Shown one piece after another: positions 8,982 to 17,136 of a stretch of DNA of 64,000 bases (position 1 is its first letter; each line of letters starts with the position of its first letter). The notes under the pieces were generated by a model that saw only the letters and a list, made by a program, of their open reading frames with translations, did no database searches and had not been told where the DNA came from. The DNA comes from Actinoallomurus bryophytorum (GTDB lineage Bacteria > Actinomycetota > Actinomycetes > Streptosporangiales > Streptosporangiaceae), in assembly GCF_006716425.1 (NCBI RefSeq), contig NZ_VFOZ01000001.1, forward strand, positions 2,170,001 through 2,234,000, given 5' to 3'. The position numbers and the translations under genes were made by a program.

Positions 8982-10250
8982 GTGGGCGGACGACATCGAC
9001 GGCCGTTGGATCGGCAGGCCACTTATGGCGAAGTGTTCGGTGTCGGTGAGTTCCGTTCCCTCTGGCTGGCCCAGGCGTTGTCCTACATCGGCGACCAGTT
9101 CGCCCAGGTCGCTCTCGCCGTACTCGTCTACAACAACACCCACTCGCCGCTGAAGACCGCCGTCGCGTACGCCCTCACCTACCTGCCGCCGATCATGGGC
9201 GGCCCGGTCCTGTCGGTGCTCGCCGACCTCATCCCCCGGCGGCGGGTCATGATCGTCTGTGACCTGGCACGCGCCGGCGTCCTGGCGCTGATGGCCGTCC
9301 ACCACATGCCGTTCCCGATGCTGTGTGTGCTGATCTTCTTCAGTGTGCTGCTGGGCACGCCGTTCACCGCGGCGCGCGCCGCCCTGCTGTCCGAAGTGCT
9401 GCCCGGTGACATGTACGTCGTCGGGTCGGCGATCAACAACATCACCCACCAGTTCACGCAGATGCTGGGGTTCCTCGCGGGCAGTGCGGTGATCTTCGCG
9501 GTGGGCACACACGAGGCGCTGGCCATCGACGCCGTGACCTTCGTGCTGTCCGCGATCATCGTGGTGGCCGGGGTACGGCGGCGTCCGGCGCCCCGGCGCG
9601 AGGGCCGGGCCCGGGAGTCGCTGTGGCAGATCTCGCGCCGTGGCGGCCGCTTCGTGCTCGGCGACCGTACGCTGCGGCCCCTCGTCTGCTTCGCCTGGCT
9701 GTGCGGGTTCTACGTGCTGCCCGAGGGGCTGGCCGTCCCGTACGCGAAGACGTTCGGGGACAGCCCCTTCATCGTCGGGCTGCTCATGTCGGCGATGCCG
9801 ACGGGGATGGTCGTGGGGGCGTTCGCGTACAGCCGGTTCGTCCGGCCGGACAACCGGCTGCGCCTGATGGGCTGGATGGCGATGCTGGCGTGCGCGCCGT
9901 TGATCGGTTCGGGGCTGCGGCCACCGCTGTGGGCGGTGGTCGCGTTGTGGGCACTGTCCGGCGTGGGCTGCGCCTACCAGGTGGCGGCGAACGCCGCGTT
10001 CGTGGCCGCGGTGCCCCCGTCCGGCCGGGGGCAGGCGTTCGGGCTGGCCCAGTCGGGCATTCTCGCCAGCCAGGGGATCGGCATTCTCGCGGGTGGCGCG
10101 CTGGCCCAGGTGCTCGGCCCCGAGCCGGTCGTCGCCCTGGCCGGCGTGGCGGGGCTGACCGTGGCGACGATGCTCGCGATGTCGTGGACGCAGGTCCGGA
10201 CCGAGGTGATCGCCTCGACCCACGACCGCGCGATCAGTGCCGCCGCCTAG
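8982..10250 (+). CDS. MFS transporter, probable exporter
   Basis: The 422-residue protein has about twelve membrane segments and the MFS loop motif after helix 2 (LADLIPRRRVMI). It opens with GEFRSLWLAQALSYIGDQFAQVAL, typical of the MFS_3/enterobactin-exporter-like group. The start is GTG, preceded by GAGGAG. It ends tail to tail with the PspC gene, sharing four bases. The substrate is unknown. Confidence 0.9.
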   Translation: MGGRHRRPLDRQATYGEVFGVGEFRSLWLAQALSYIGDQFAQVALAVLVYNNTHSPLKTAVAYALTYLPPIMGGPVLSVLADLIPRRRVMIVCDLARAGVLALMAVHHMPFPMLCVLIFFSVLLGTPFTAARAALLSEVLPGDMYVVGSAINNITHQFTQMLGFLAGSAVIFAVGTHEALAIDAVTFVLSAIIVVAGVRRRPAPRREGRARESLWQISRRGGRFVLGDRTLRPLVCFAWLCGFYVLPEGLAVPYAKTFGDSPFIVGLLMSAMPTGMVVGAFAYSRFVRPDNRLRLMGWMAMLACAPLIGSGLRPPLWAVVALWALSGVGCAYQVAANAAFVAAVPPSGRGQAFGLAQSGILASQGIGILAGGALAQVLGPEPVVALAGVAGLTVATMLAMSWTQVRTEVIASTHDRAISAAA

Positions 10251-10531
10251 ACGGAGTCGTTGCGGTGGGTCTGCTTGTTGATGAGCTCCTGGGCGATCGA
10301 GACGTCCTTGCCCTCTTCCGGGATGATCAGCGCCGCGGCGACGTACAGCAGGATGCCCGCGCCGCTGGTGAGCACGGTCAGGATGGCGGCCGCGAGCCGT
10401 ACGAGGGTCGGGTCGACGCCGAAGTAGGCGGCGGTGCCGGAGCAGACGCCAGTGATCATGCGTCCGGAGCGGGTGCGGGTGAGTCGGTGGGGCTGGGTGT
10501 CGGTGGGCTCGTTCATCGCGTCTTCGTTCAT
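10247..10531 (-). CDS. PspC-domain membrane protein
   Basis: The 94-residue protein contains a PspC domain: RTRSGRMITGVCSGTAAYFG, then VDPTLVRLAAAILTVLTSGAG and a second hydrophobic stretch ILLYVAAALIIPEE. PspC proteins are small inner-membrane stress proteins. The ATG at 10531 gives a soluble acidic N-terminus (MNEDAMNEPTD) consistent with other members. It converges on the MFS gene. Confidence 0.9.
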   Translation of the reverse strand: MNEDAMNEPTDTQPHRLTRTRSGRMITGVCSGTAAYFGVDPTLVRLAAAILTVLTSGAGILLYVAAALIIPEEGKDVSIAQELINKQTHRNDSV

Positions 10532-10601
10532 GTCTCGATCGTGCCCGCCGGGCGCGCTCACCGCCATGGGGGCTTGCCCTGACCCATCCCTGAGAGATCC
10601 C

Positions 10602-11663
10602 CTATGGCCCCTCGGACACATCGACGACGCAGGACGGCCGTACGAACCGCCAGCCCTGAGACGGCGGGGGTGGCGCGCCGAAGGTGGCGGTGACCCGCAG
10701 CCGCGAACGGTCGAGCGGCCGCGCGGTGCTCAGCCCGTAGATGAGACGGTCGCGGGCGGTGGGTGAGCCGTACGTCAGCATGCGCTCGTTGTCGATCACC
10801 ACGACGCTCTCCGGGTCGTACAGACCAGGACGTAGTCCCCCGGACAGGTCGGAGACCGCGAGCGTACGGGGCTCGTCGAGCGCCAACCGGGCGAACACCG
10901 CCGGATCGACCACCGGTGACCGTTCCTCGCGTGGTGCGCGCCTCAGCAGCTCGCGCAGCGGCGCGGCGTGCGACGCGTCGTCGAGGACGACGAAGTCTCC
11001 CCCGCCCACCGCGATGAACCCCTCCGGGCCGCTGTGCGCCCCACGTAGCCGCTGGAACCCGCAGTCGCGCACGCTCTCCCCGCGCAGCACGTCGCCGTCG
11101 CGGCGGAACGCCACGGACACCTGCACCCCGACCCGCAGCCAGAGCGGGAGGACGAGCAGGCCGCCCTCGGCGAGCTGGTCACGCCAGGACGCCGAGATGT
11201 CGGAGGTGCCGATGGTCAGCTCGATCCGGTCGTACGGCGCGTGGTCCGGCGCGCCGAGCCAGCCGTCGCCGGTGCGCACCTCGACGTTCGGCACGCCGAC
11301 CAGCCGGTCACGCGCCGCATGCGCGACGTCCTCGTCGATGTCGACGGTGATGACGCGTTCGGCGAGCCGCCCGAGCAGCGCGGCGTTGTACCCGGTGCCG
11401 GCGCCGATCTCGAGCACCGAGTGACCGCGTTCGAGCCGCAGCTGTTCGAGCATGATCGCGACGATCGCGGGCTGGCTGGCCGAGCTGATCGCCACACCCG
11501 CTTCGTCCCACTTTGTGACTAGGACCTTGTCGGCGTACGCCTCGTCGCGCCGGTCCTCGGGCACGAAGAGCTCGCGCGGGACCTCGGCCATCGCTCCGGC
11601 CACCCGGTCATCGGTGAGGACGCCTTTGTCGATCAGCAGCCGGACCAGGTCACGGGGGGCCAT
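10602..11663 (-). CDS. PCMT-like methyltransferase
   Basis: The 353-residue protein opens with a region typical of protein-L-isoaspartate O-methyltransferases (VPRELFVPEDRRDEAYAD, then SASQPAIVAIMLEQL) and has the SAM-binding motif VLEIGAGTGYNAALLGRL. A roughly 140-residue C-terminal extension follows, as in actinobacterial members that may act on other carboxyl groups. The ATG at 11663 is 43 bp from the divergent acyl-CoA dehydrogenase. The function as protein repair enzyme is inferred from family. Confidence 0.87.
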   Translation of the reverse strand: MAPRDLVRLLIDKGVLTDDRVAGAMAEVPRELFVPEDRRDEAYADKVLVTKWDEAGVAISSASQPAIVAIMLEQLRLERGHSVLEIGAGTGYNAALLGRLAERVITVDIDEDVAHAARDRLVGVPNVEVRTGDGWLGAPDHAPYDRIELTIGTSDISASWRDQLAEGGLLVLPLWLRVGVQVSVAFRRDGDVLRGESVRDCGFQRLRGAHSGPEGFIAVGGGDFVVLDDASHAAPLRELLRRAPREERSPVVDPAVFARLALDEPRTLAVSDLSGGLRPGLYDPESVVVIDNERMLTYGSPTARDRLIYGLSTARPLDRSRLRVTATFGAPPPPSQGWRFVRPSCVVDVSEGP

Positions 11664-11706
11664 ACGCCCAACGTACGCTGTGGTCCGAACCCTCTGGGAG
11701 GTCTTG

Positions 11707-12858
11707 ATGGATCTGCTGCGCATCGACGACCAGTTCACCGACGAGGAGCGGCTGGTACGCGACACGGCCCGCCGGTTCGCGGCCGAGCGGATCGAGCCGC
11801 ATGTGGCCGACTGGTTCGAGGCGGGCACGTTCCCCGTCCGTGACCTCGCGCCGGCGCTGGGCGAGCTCGGCCTCCTGGGCATGCACCTGAGCGGGTACGG
11901 CTGCCCGGGCGCGGGGGCGGTCGCGTACGGGATCGCCTGCCGCGAGCTGGAGGCCGCCGACTCCGGGGTCCGCAGCTTCATGTCCGTACAGGGCTCTCTC
12001 GCCATGACCGCGATCCACAAGTACGGCTCCGAGGAGCAAAAGCAGGAGTGGCTGCCGCGGATGGCGGCCGGCCAAGCGCTGGGCTGCTTCGGCCTGACCG
12101 AGCCCGACCACGGGTCGGACCCGGCGAACATGAACACCCGCGCCAAGCGCGAGGGCTCCGACTGGGTGCTCAACGGCTCGAAGATGTGGATCACGAACGG
12201 CTCGGTCGCGGACGTCGCCGTCGTCTGGGCGCGTACGGACGAGGGGGTCCGCGGCTTCCTGGTCCCACGCGAGACGCGGGGGTTCACCTCGCGTGACATC
12301 CACAAGAAGCTGTCCCTGCGGGCGTCGGTGACGTCGGAGCTCTCACTGGACGACGTCCGCGTGCCCGCCGAGGCGATGCTGCCCGACGCCGCGGGGCTCA
12401 GGGGGCCGCTGGGCTGCCTGTCGGAGGCGCGGTACGGGATCATCTGGGGCGCCATCGGAGCGGGGCGTACGTGTTACGAGGCGGCCGTGGAGTACGCCAA
12501 GACGCGTGAGCAGTTCGGCAAGCCGATCGGGGCGTTCCAGCTCACCCAGGAGAAGCTCGCGTGGATGGAGATCGCGCTGGGTCAGGCGGGCCTGGTCGCG
12601 CTGCACATCGGGCGGCTGAAGGAGGCCGGTGAGGCCACGCCGCAGCAGGTGTCGTTCGGCAAGCTCACCAACGTACGCGCGGCGCTCGACGTCGCGCGCT
12701 CGGCCCGTTCGGTCCTGGGCGCGAACGGCGTCACGCTGGAGTACCCCGTGATCCGGCACATGACGAACCTGGAGTCGGTGCTGACGTACGAGGGGACGCA
12801 GGAGATTCACACTCTGGTGCTCGGCCAGGCCATCACCGGCATTTCCGCATACCGCTGA
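11707..12858 (+). CDS. Acyl-CoA dehydrogenase, glutaryl-CoA dehydrogenase type
   Basis: The 383-residue flavoprotein has FAD/substrate motifs GCFGLTEPDHGSDPANM and WITNGSVADV, and ends TYEGTQEIHTLVLGQAITGI with the catalytic Glu in YEGTQ. The sequence around the catalytic base and the ending is close to glutaryl-CoA dehydrogenases (lysine/tryptophan degradation, glutaryl-CoA to crotonyl-CoA and CO2). It stands alone, without pathway neighbours, so substrate specificity is inferred. Start ATG at 11707 follows GGGAGG. Confidence 0.92.
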   Translation: MDLLRIDDQFTDEERLVRDTARRFAAERIEPHVADWFEAGTFPVRDLAPALGELGLLGMHLSGYGCPGAGAVAYGIACRELEAADSGVRSFMSVQGSLAMTAIHKYGSEEQKQEWLPRMAAGQALGCFGLTEPDHGSDPANMNTRAKREGSDWVLNGSKMWITNGSVADVAVVWARTDEGVRGFLVPRETRGFTSRDIHKKLSLRASVTSELSLDDVRVPAEAMLPDAAGLRGPLGCLSEARYGIIWGAIGAGRTCYEAAVEYAKTREQFGKPIGAFQLTQEKLAWMEIALGQAGLVALHIGRLKEAGEATPQQVSFGKLTNVRAALDVARSARSVLGANGVTLEYPVIRHMTNLESVLTYEGTQEIHTLVLGQAITGISAYR

Positions 12859-12975
12859 CAAAGCGCACGCCTAGGTTTCGGTATATGCGCGGTGTGTCGT
12901 GTTTCGTGCGTACGACCTCGCGGGGATGTTCCCGGCATTCGGCTGCGTTCGCCTGCGTTCGGGGAGGTCGGAAGC

Positions 12976-13377
12976 ATGACGGCATCGCGCATTTCGAACA
13001 CCACCGGCTGGTTGTCCTTCGCGGGGGTCGTGGCCTTCGTGGTCGGTGTGTTCAACGTGATGGACGGCTTGGTCGCGCTGTTCAGGAACGACTACTACCA
13101 GGTGACATCGCAGGACATCCTGGTGTTCAACTTCACCGCCTGGGGCTGGATCTGGCTGATCCTCGGGCTCGCTCAGATCGCCATCGGCGCGGGCCTCCTC
13201 GCAGAGCAGTCATGGGCCCGTACGGCGGGCGTGGCCATGGCCGTGCTCGTGGCCATCGGGCAACTGGCCTTCCTGCGGGCGTTCCCCGTGTGGTCGGTAC
13301 TCGTGATCGCCATGTGCGTGCTGCTCGTGTACGCGCTGACGGCCCATCCCCGTACGCGGGCGTATCCGGAGGCCTAG
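12976..13377 (+). CDS. Small four-helix membrane protein (DUF7144-like)
   Basis: The 133-residue protein has four membrane segments: WLSFAGVVAFVVGVFNVMDG, FTAWGWIWLILGLAQIAIGA, TAGVAMAVLVAIGQLAFL and VLVIAMCVLLVYALTAH. The pattern and length match a small actinobacterial membrane family of unknown function. The ATG at 12976 follows GGAGG; the longer frame from 12892 would add a non-conserved leader. Confidence 0.85.
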   Translation: MTASRISNTTGWLSFAGVVAFVVGVFNVMDGLVALFRNDYYQVTSQDILVFNFTAWGWIWLILGLAQIAIGAGLLAEQSWARTAGVAMAVLVAIGQLAFLRAFPVWSVLVIAMCVLLVYALTAHPRTRAYPEA

Positions 13378-13687
13378 GGTCTGTCTCGTAGTCATGCTGT
13401 TGCCGCGTGGTGCCGCCTGAGCGGCGCCTGGGCAGGTGCCGCCGGGTCGGCGCCCACCCGGGGTTATCCACAGAACCCCGCTCTACTTCCGCCCGCCGCT
13501 GTTCCCGCTGGACAATGAAAGTGGGATGGCACCCCCGGGCGGGTGGGCTCCAGGTGGGTGGGCCCCAGGTGGGTGGGCCCCGGACCGGGTGGGCTCCACG
13601 ACCGATGGGCTCCACGACCGGCGGGCCCCACGACGGGGCGCGGCCCAGACCAGGCGGGGGGCCAGACCCAGGACTTCGAGACAGGCT
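13378..13687. repeat. Intergenic region with G-rich short tandem repeats
   Basis: No gene is supported here. From 13541 a 15-bp unit (GGGTGGGCYCCAGGT) repeats nearly three times, followed by about three 16-bp units of the type GATGGGCTCCACGACC up to about 13636. A single TTATCCACA sits at 13464-13472. In one plus frame the first array would read WAPGG repeats, but no start, ribosome site or conserved continuation supports a protein. Confidence 0.6.
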
Positions 13688-14374
13688 TTAGTCCGACCCC
13701 GCGACGGTGCTGCGGCGCTCGATCAGGACGACGTCGCGCCAGCTCCCGTGATGACGGCCGACGCGCTTACGCGTACCGACGACCCGGAACCCGGCGCGCT
13801 CGTGCAGGCGGAGGCTGGCGGTGTTCTCCGGGAAGACCCCGGACTGCACGGTCCAGATGCCGGCCGACTCGGTCGAACCGATGAGCGCGTGCAGGAGCGC
13901 GCCGCCGATCCCCCGCCCGTGCGCGGCCGGGTCGACGTAGACCGAGTGCTCGACGACGCCGGCGTAGGCGCAGCGGCTGGACGTGGGGATGGCCGCGACC
14001 CAGCCGAGCAGGTCACCGGTGTCGGACTCCGCGACGTGGCGATGGAGCGGGAGCTTGGCCCGGTCGAACTCCTCCCAGGTGGGAACCTCGGTCTCGAAGC
14101 TCGCCTGGCCACCGTCGATGCCCGCCTGGTAGATGGCGAGCACACGGCCGGCGTCCGCCTCCCGCATGGGCCGGATCGTGACGCCGTCGGGTGCCGGGGG
14201 CTTGACCGCCCGTACGGTGCCGTTCACCGCGGTGACCTCGATGAACCCGGCGGCGAGGAGTCTGTCTCGGCAGTCGCCGGTGTCCTCCTCGACCTCGATG
14301 CTGCCGCCGGGCCGGAGCGTACGGAACGCGGTGACCGGGTCGCTCTCGTGCGCCGCTCTGCTGTCGCTCATCAT
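13688..14374 (-). CDS. GNAT N-acetyltransferase with an N-terminal add-on
   Basis: Residues about 65-228 are a GNAT domain of the phosphinothricin/methionine-sulfone acetyltransferase type: VTIRPMREADAGRVLAIYQ, EVPTWEEFD, VYVDPAAHGRGIGGALLHAL (acetyl-CoA loop) and LHERAGFRVVGTRKRVGRHH. The first 60 residues (AFRTLRPGGSIEVEE, then LLAAGFIEVTAVNGTVRAVKP) are not part of GNAT and resemble the tail of a methyltransferase-like fold. The ATG pair at 14374/14371 lies 7-10 bp after the stop of the VOC gene, so the two are probably co-transcribed. Confidence 0.85.
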   Translation of the reverse strand: MMSDSRAAHESDPVTAFRTLRPGGSIEVEEDTGDCRDRLLAAGFIEVTAVNGTVRAVKPPAPDGVTIRPMREADAGRVLAIYQAGIDGGQASFETEVPTWEEFDRAKLPLHRHVAESDTGDLLGWVAAIPTSSRCAYAGVVEHSVYVDPAAHGRGIGGALLHALIGSTESAGIWTVQSGVFPENTASLRLHERAGFRVVGTRKRVGRHHGSWRDVVLIERRSTVAGSD

Positions 14375-14381
14375 GGTTCTC

Positions 14382-14753
14382 TCAGTACTGGGTGGCGGCG
14401 TCGACGAGGCAGAAGGGGTGCCCGGCGGGATCGAAGAACACTCGAAACCGCCGCCCGCCCGGCTGATGCTCGGCAACGGTCGCCCCGAGCCGCTGAAGCT
14501 CCTCCTCGGCCCGCTCGAGATCGTCCACCCGGAAGTCGAGGTGAACCCTGCGCGGGGAGTCTTCATCCGGCCAGCTCGTCGCCGGGTTGGCCACGCGCTG
14601 GAAGTCGATCCTCACCGCGCCGCCACTCAACGTGACGAAGTCGTCGTTGGACGAGGCGACCTCCCCACCGGCGAGCGCCTGGTAGAAACGTGCGAGCCCG
14701 AACGGGTCCGGACAGTCGACGGTGACCGCGAACAACTGCGCGAGAGCGGGCAT
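14382..14753 (-). CDS. VOC (glyoxalase/bleomycin-resistance-like) protein
   Basis: The 123-residue protein has the paired beta-alpha-beta-beta-beta pattern of the VOC superfamily: LFAVTVDCPDPFGLARFYQ at the start, RVHLDFRVDDLERAEEELQRLGA in the middle and FFDPAGHPFCLVD at the end, with plausible metal ligands His and Glu. The start ATG at 14753 follows GAGGCCC. It precedes the GNAT gene by 7 bp. No specific substrate can be named. Confidence 0.88.
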   Translation of the reverse strand: MPALAQLFAVTVDCPDPFGLARFYQALAGGEVASSNDDFVTLSGGAVRIDFQRVANPATSWPDEDSPRRVHLDFRVDDLERAEEELQRLGATVAEHQPGGRRFRVFFDPAGHPFCLVDAATQY

Positions 14754-14901
14754 CGGGCCTCCTCGTTAGGGTGGACAGAGGGACCATGATGGCGGGCGAC
14801 GAGGTGCCGATGCCTCCCGCCTCCGACGGGGCCCGGACAAAGGCCGCCGCATCACACTCAGGATCACGACGGCCCGCCCCCTCCGGTACCCTCGTGCCAG
14901 C

Positions 14902-14977
14902 GGGGCGTTAGCTCAATTGGCAGAGCTGTGGACTTTTAATCCATAGGTTCCGGGTTCGAGTCCCGGACGCCCTACCA
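14902..14977 (+). tRNA. tRNA-Lys (TTT), candidate integration site
   Basis: A complete cloverleaf: acceptor GGGGCGT/ACGCCCT, D arm GCTC/GAGC, anticodon loop CTTTTAA (anticodon TTT), T arm CCGGG/CCCGG, and an encoded CCA. Everything to its right is accessory DNA with integrase, excisionase and conjugation genes, so its 3' end is a plausible attachment site. No second copy of the 3' end was noticed within the window. Confidence 0.97.
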
Positions 14978-15593
14978 CTCATCTCGCCGCTGACCTGCAG
15001 TTTCCCGGGACGACCGGTCGCGGCGATGATCGTCCCGGGCCGATGTTTGCTCGATGTTTGCTCGTTTGTCGCGATCTTGTCGGCGGGCACCGCCTCCGCG
15101 CACCAGCCCCCGTCACGATATGTAATCGTCGGCATCAGGGCAGCTCCGAGCGATCGCTGCATTTCACCTGGTTATCTCAGACGACTGTTCGACACTTGTG
15201 GACCAGGCACACGACGGTGCAATGCCGCCGGATCACGGTCGCGAAGTCGATCAGCTCACCGGGTCGTGCAGTGAACGTCGTCGGCCGCGGAACTGTGAGC
15301 CCGATGACCGTTGTAGCCGCTTGCAAGCAGGTTCCGAGCCTGCGGTTGTCTAGGTACTGGTCGCGTCGCGTCGCGGTGATGCTCTGGAGATGGACGTGAC
15401 TGGATCTTCGCGAGGAGGAAGACGGCGGCCGGACGTTCGGCGTTGGCCGAACTCGATCTTCATGGTCCGTACCATCACGGATCAGTTTGTCGTAGCTCCC
15501 GAGTAGCGTGCTGAAGGCCAGTGCACCACCCGCGCTGGGTCCCCGGGGGAATATGTGGTTGGGGGCGTCTCTTAGTTCTTTCCGGAGTCACGC
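14978..15593. other. Intergenic region between tRNA-Lys and the CBASS operon
   Basis: No convincing gene. A minus-strand reading from about 15138 (MPTITYRDGGWC, then NEQTSSKHRPG) looks faintly like the tail of an integrase but is too short to call. An 11-bp near-tandem repeat, ATGTTTGCTCG, lies at 15042-15063. The last 150 bp must contain the CBASS promoter; GGAG at about 15584 is the ribosome site of the first gene. Confidence 0.4.
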
Positions 15594-16565
15594 ATGGGTC
15601 TCGTGAAGGCTTTTGATGATTATCAAGATTCGGTGAACGCCGACATCGAGCAGGTTCGGTTGGCGCGCGCCAGGCGGGATGTGTTCAAAAAAGCACTGGG
15701 CGCCGAGGACGACGTGGAGGAGGTCTTCGGCTCAGGGTCGCTGGCTCGGAGCACGCAGCTGGCGCCGATCCACGATGTCGACTTGGTCGTGGTGTTCGAC
15801 GCTGACGCCCATCCCACCTGGGGAACGGCGGGCGATGCCGCGCAAGAGGCCCTGTCCCATCTGGGAGGCAAGGTTCACGTCCTGCTCGGGGCGACGCATG
15901 GCACGGTCGATCAGTTGGTGCGCCTCGCGGACCCTCGCAACCATGCGGTCAAGTGCTTCCTGGATGACCCAGAAGACCCGGACGCTTTCACCGTCGATGC
16001 AATGCCCGCCCTGCGGCAGCCGGACAACACCTTGCTGATTCCCGAGGTGACCAGCCGCGACTGGGTATCGGCGGACCCTGAATACCTGATCAACGAAGTA
16101 GCTAAGCGCCAGGTGAAATGGCCTTACTTCCGCCCGATGGTCCGGGTTCTGAAGAACTGGCGGCTCGGCGTGCCGGTCGAAGGAAAGATCAAGTCACTGG
16201 TGATGGAGATCCTTGCCCTGGACTGTTTGCCTACCGCTGGCAGCCGTCCTGAGGCGTTGCGGGCCTTCTTCAGCGCCGCCGCCGTACGCGTCAACGAACC
16301 CATCACCGACCCGGCCGACCTGTGCGGGGAGATCCAGCCGGACCTGGACCGGGTCGGGTTGCGGGATGCGTTAAACGAGGCGTCGGAGCTGGCCACTCAG
16401 GCTTGCGCCGCCGCGGCCAACGGCGCCACCGATGACGCGCTGCAGGTCTGGGCGCAGCTGTTCGGCACGGACTTCCCTGCGCCAGCCAAGAAGCAGACCA
16501 GTCCCAGTGTCGCCGCGCCGGCGTTGATCACATCTCGTCCGGTGAAAGACGCCCCACAGGGATGA
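15594..16565 (+). CDS. CBASS CD-NTase (cyclic oligonucleotide synthase)
   Basis: The 323-residue protein has the nucleotidyltransferase signature GSGSLARSTQLAPIHDVDLV: Gly-Ser at 46-49 and catalytic Asp61/Asp63, with a plausible third carboxylate at Asp135 (FTVDAMPAL). In CBASS such enzymes sense infection and make cyclic di- or trinucleotides that switch on an effector. The protein ends in Gly (VKDAPQG), which fits type II CBASS, where the E1/E2 machinery conjugates the CD-NTase through its C-terminus. It is the first gene of a five-gene operon and overlaps the E2 gene as ATGA. The clade and the product nucleotide cannot be read here. Confidence 0.88.
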   Translation: MGLVKAFDDYQDSVNADIEQVRLARARRDVFKKALGAEDDVEEVFGSGSLARSTQLAPIHDVDLVVVFDADAHPTWGTAGDAAQEALSHLGGKVHVLLGATHGTVDQLVRLADPRNHAVKCFLDDPEDPDAFTVDAMPALRQPDNTLLIPEVTSRDWVSADPEYLINEVAKRQVKWPYFRPMVRVLKNWRLGVPVEGKIKSLVMEILALDCLPTAGSRPEALRAFFSAAAVRVNEPITDPADLCGEIQPDLDRVGLRDALNEASELATQACAAAANGATDDALQVWAQLFGTDFPAPAKKQTSPSVAAPALITSRPVKDAPQG

Positions 16566-17134
16566 CAATGGCGGAGCCGAACATCGAGCTCGCCGACGCT
16601 GGCCCGGTCACATGGTGGCGGTGTGAGCCCAGACGACTCGCTCGCGATCAACAAGAGGTCGCCGCGTTCTGTCCCGATCTTGACTGGAGCGCGACGGGAG
16701 CCGGCAGTTGGCACGGACGGTTGCCGATATGGCCCTTCGCCCGGCCCAAGCCCCAGGGAGTCGAGGACCTGGTCGACGGCAAGGGTCTGCTCGTGCAGGT
16801 GGTCTACGGGCATGCGTACCCGATGGTGCCAGCCGCCATATTCCCCCTCGATCCGGAGCCGGAGGTCGTGGAACGCACTCAACATCAGTGGCACGTCAAC
16901 GGCGACGGCAGCCTGTGCTTGATGCAGACCGATGCCGCATGGACAGGGCGGGATTCGGTCACTGGTCTGCTGCTGAAGGCGGCGGGCTGGCATATCGAGT
17001 ACGCGCTGATGAAACACGGCCTCATTTCGGTGATGTCAACGAACGGGATCGTGGAGGACCCGGTTGTTGATCCGCTGATCGTCAGCTCGGCAGCTGAACG
17101 CTCTGTCGAGGCCGACGTGCCGCCGGAGGATTAG
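16562..17134 (+). CDS. CBASS stand-alone E2-like protein
   Basis: The 190-residue protein has the prokaryotic E2 pattern QHQWHVNGDGSLCLMQTDAAW, with the likely catalytic Cys119 after a His-containing strand. Type II CBASS normally fuses this domain to an E1 in Cap2; here it is a separate gene whose ATGA start overlaps the CD-NTase stop and which is followed 2 bp later by the E1. The role would be to carry the activated CD-NTase as a thioester and transfer it to a target, which primes the synthase. The conjugation target is unknown. Confidence 0.82.
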   Translation: MTMAEPNIELADAGPVTWWRCEPRRLARDQQEVAAFCPDLDWSATGAGSWHGRLPIWPFARPKPQGVEDLVDGKGLLVQVVYGHAYPMVPAAIFPLDPEPEVVERTQHQWHVNGDGSLCLMQTDAAWTGRDSVTGLLLKAAGWHIEYALMKHGLISVMSTNGIVEDPVVDPLIVSSAAERSVEADVPPED

Positions 17135-17136
17135 TC

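Noticed and set aside
8877-10223. Long open frame on the minus strand opposite the MFS gene
   Set aside because: It reads as low-complexity Arg/Gly/His/Gln sequence and mirrors the codon bias of the real plus-strand gene.
13464-13472. TTATCCACA, a perfect DnaA-box sequence
   Set aside because: A single copy in an intergenic region is expected by chance and no second box or AT-rich unwinding element is near.
13436-14635. Long plus-strand frame opposite the GNAT and VOC genes
   Set aside because: It has no conserved motif and crosses two well-supported minus-strand genes.
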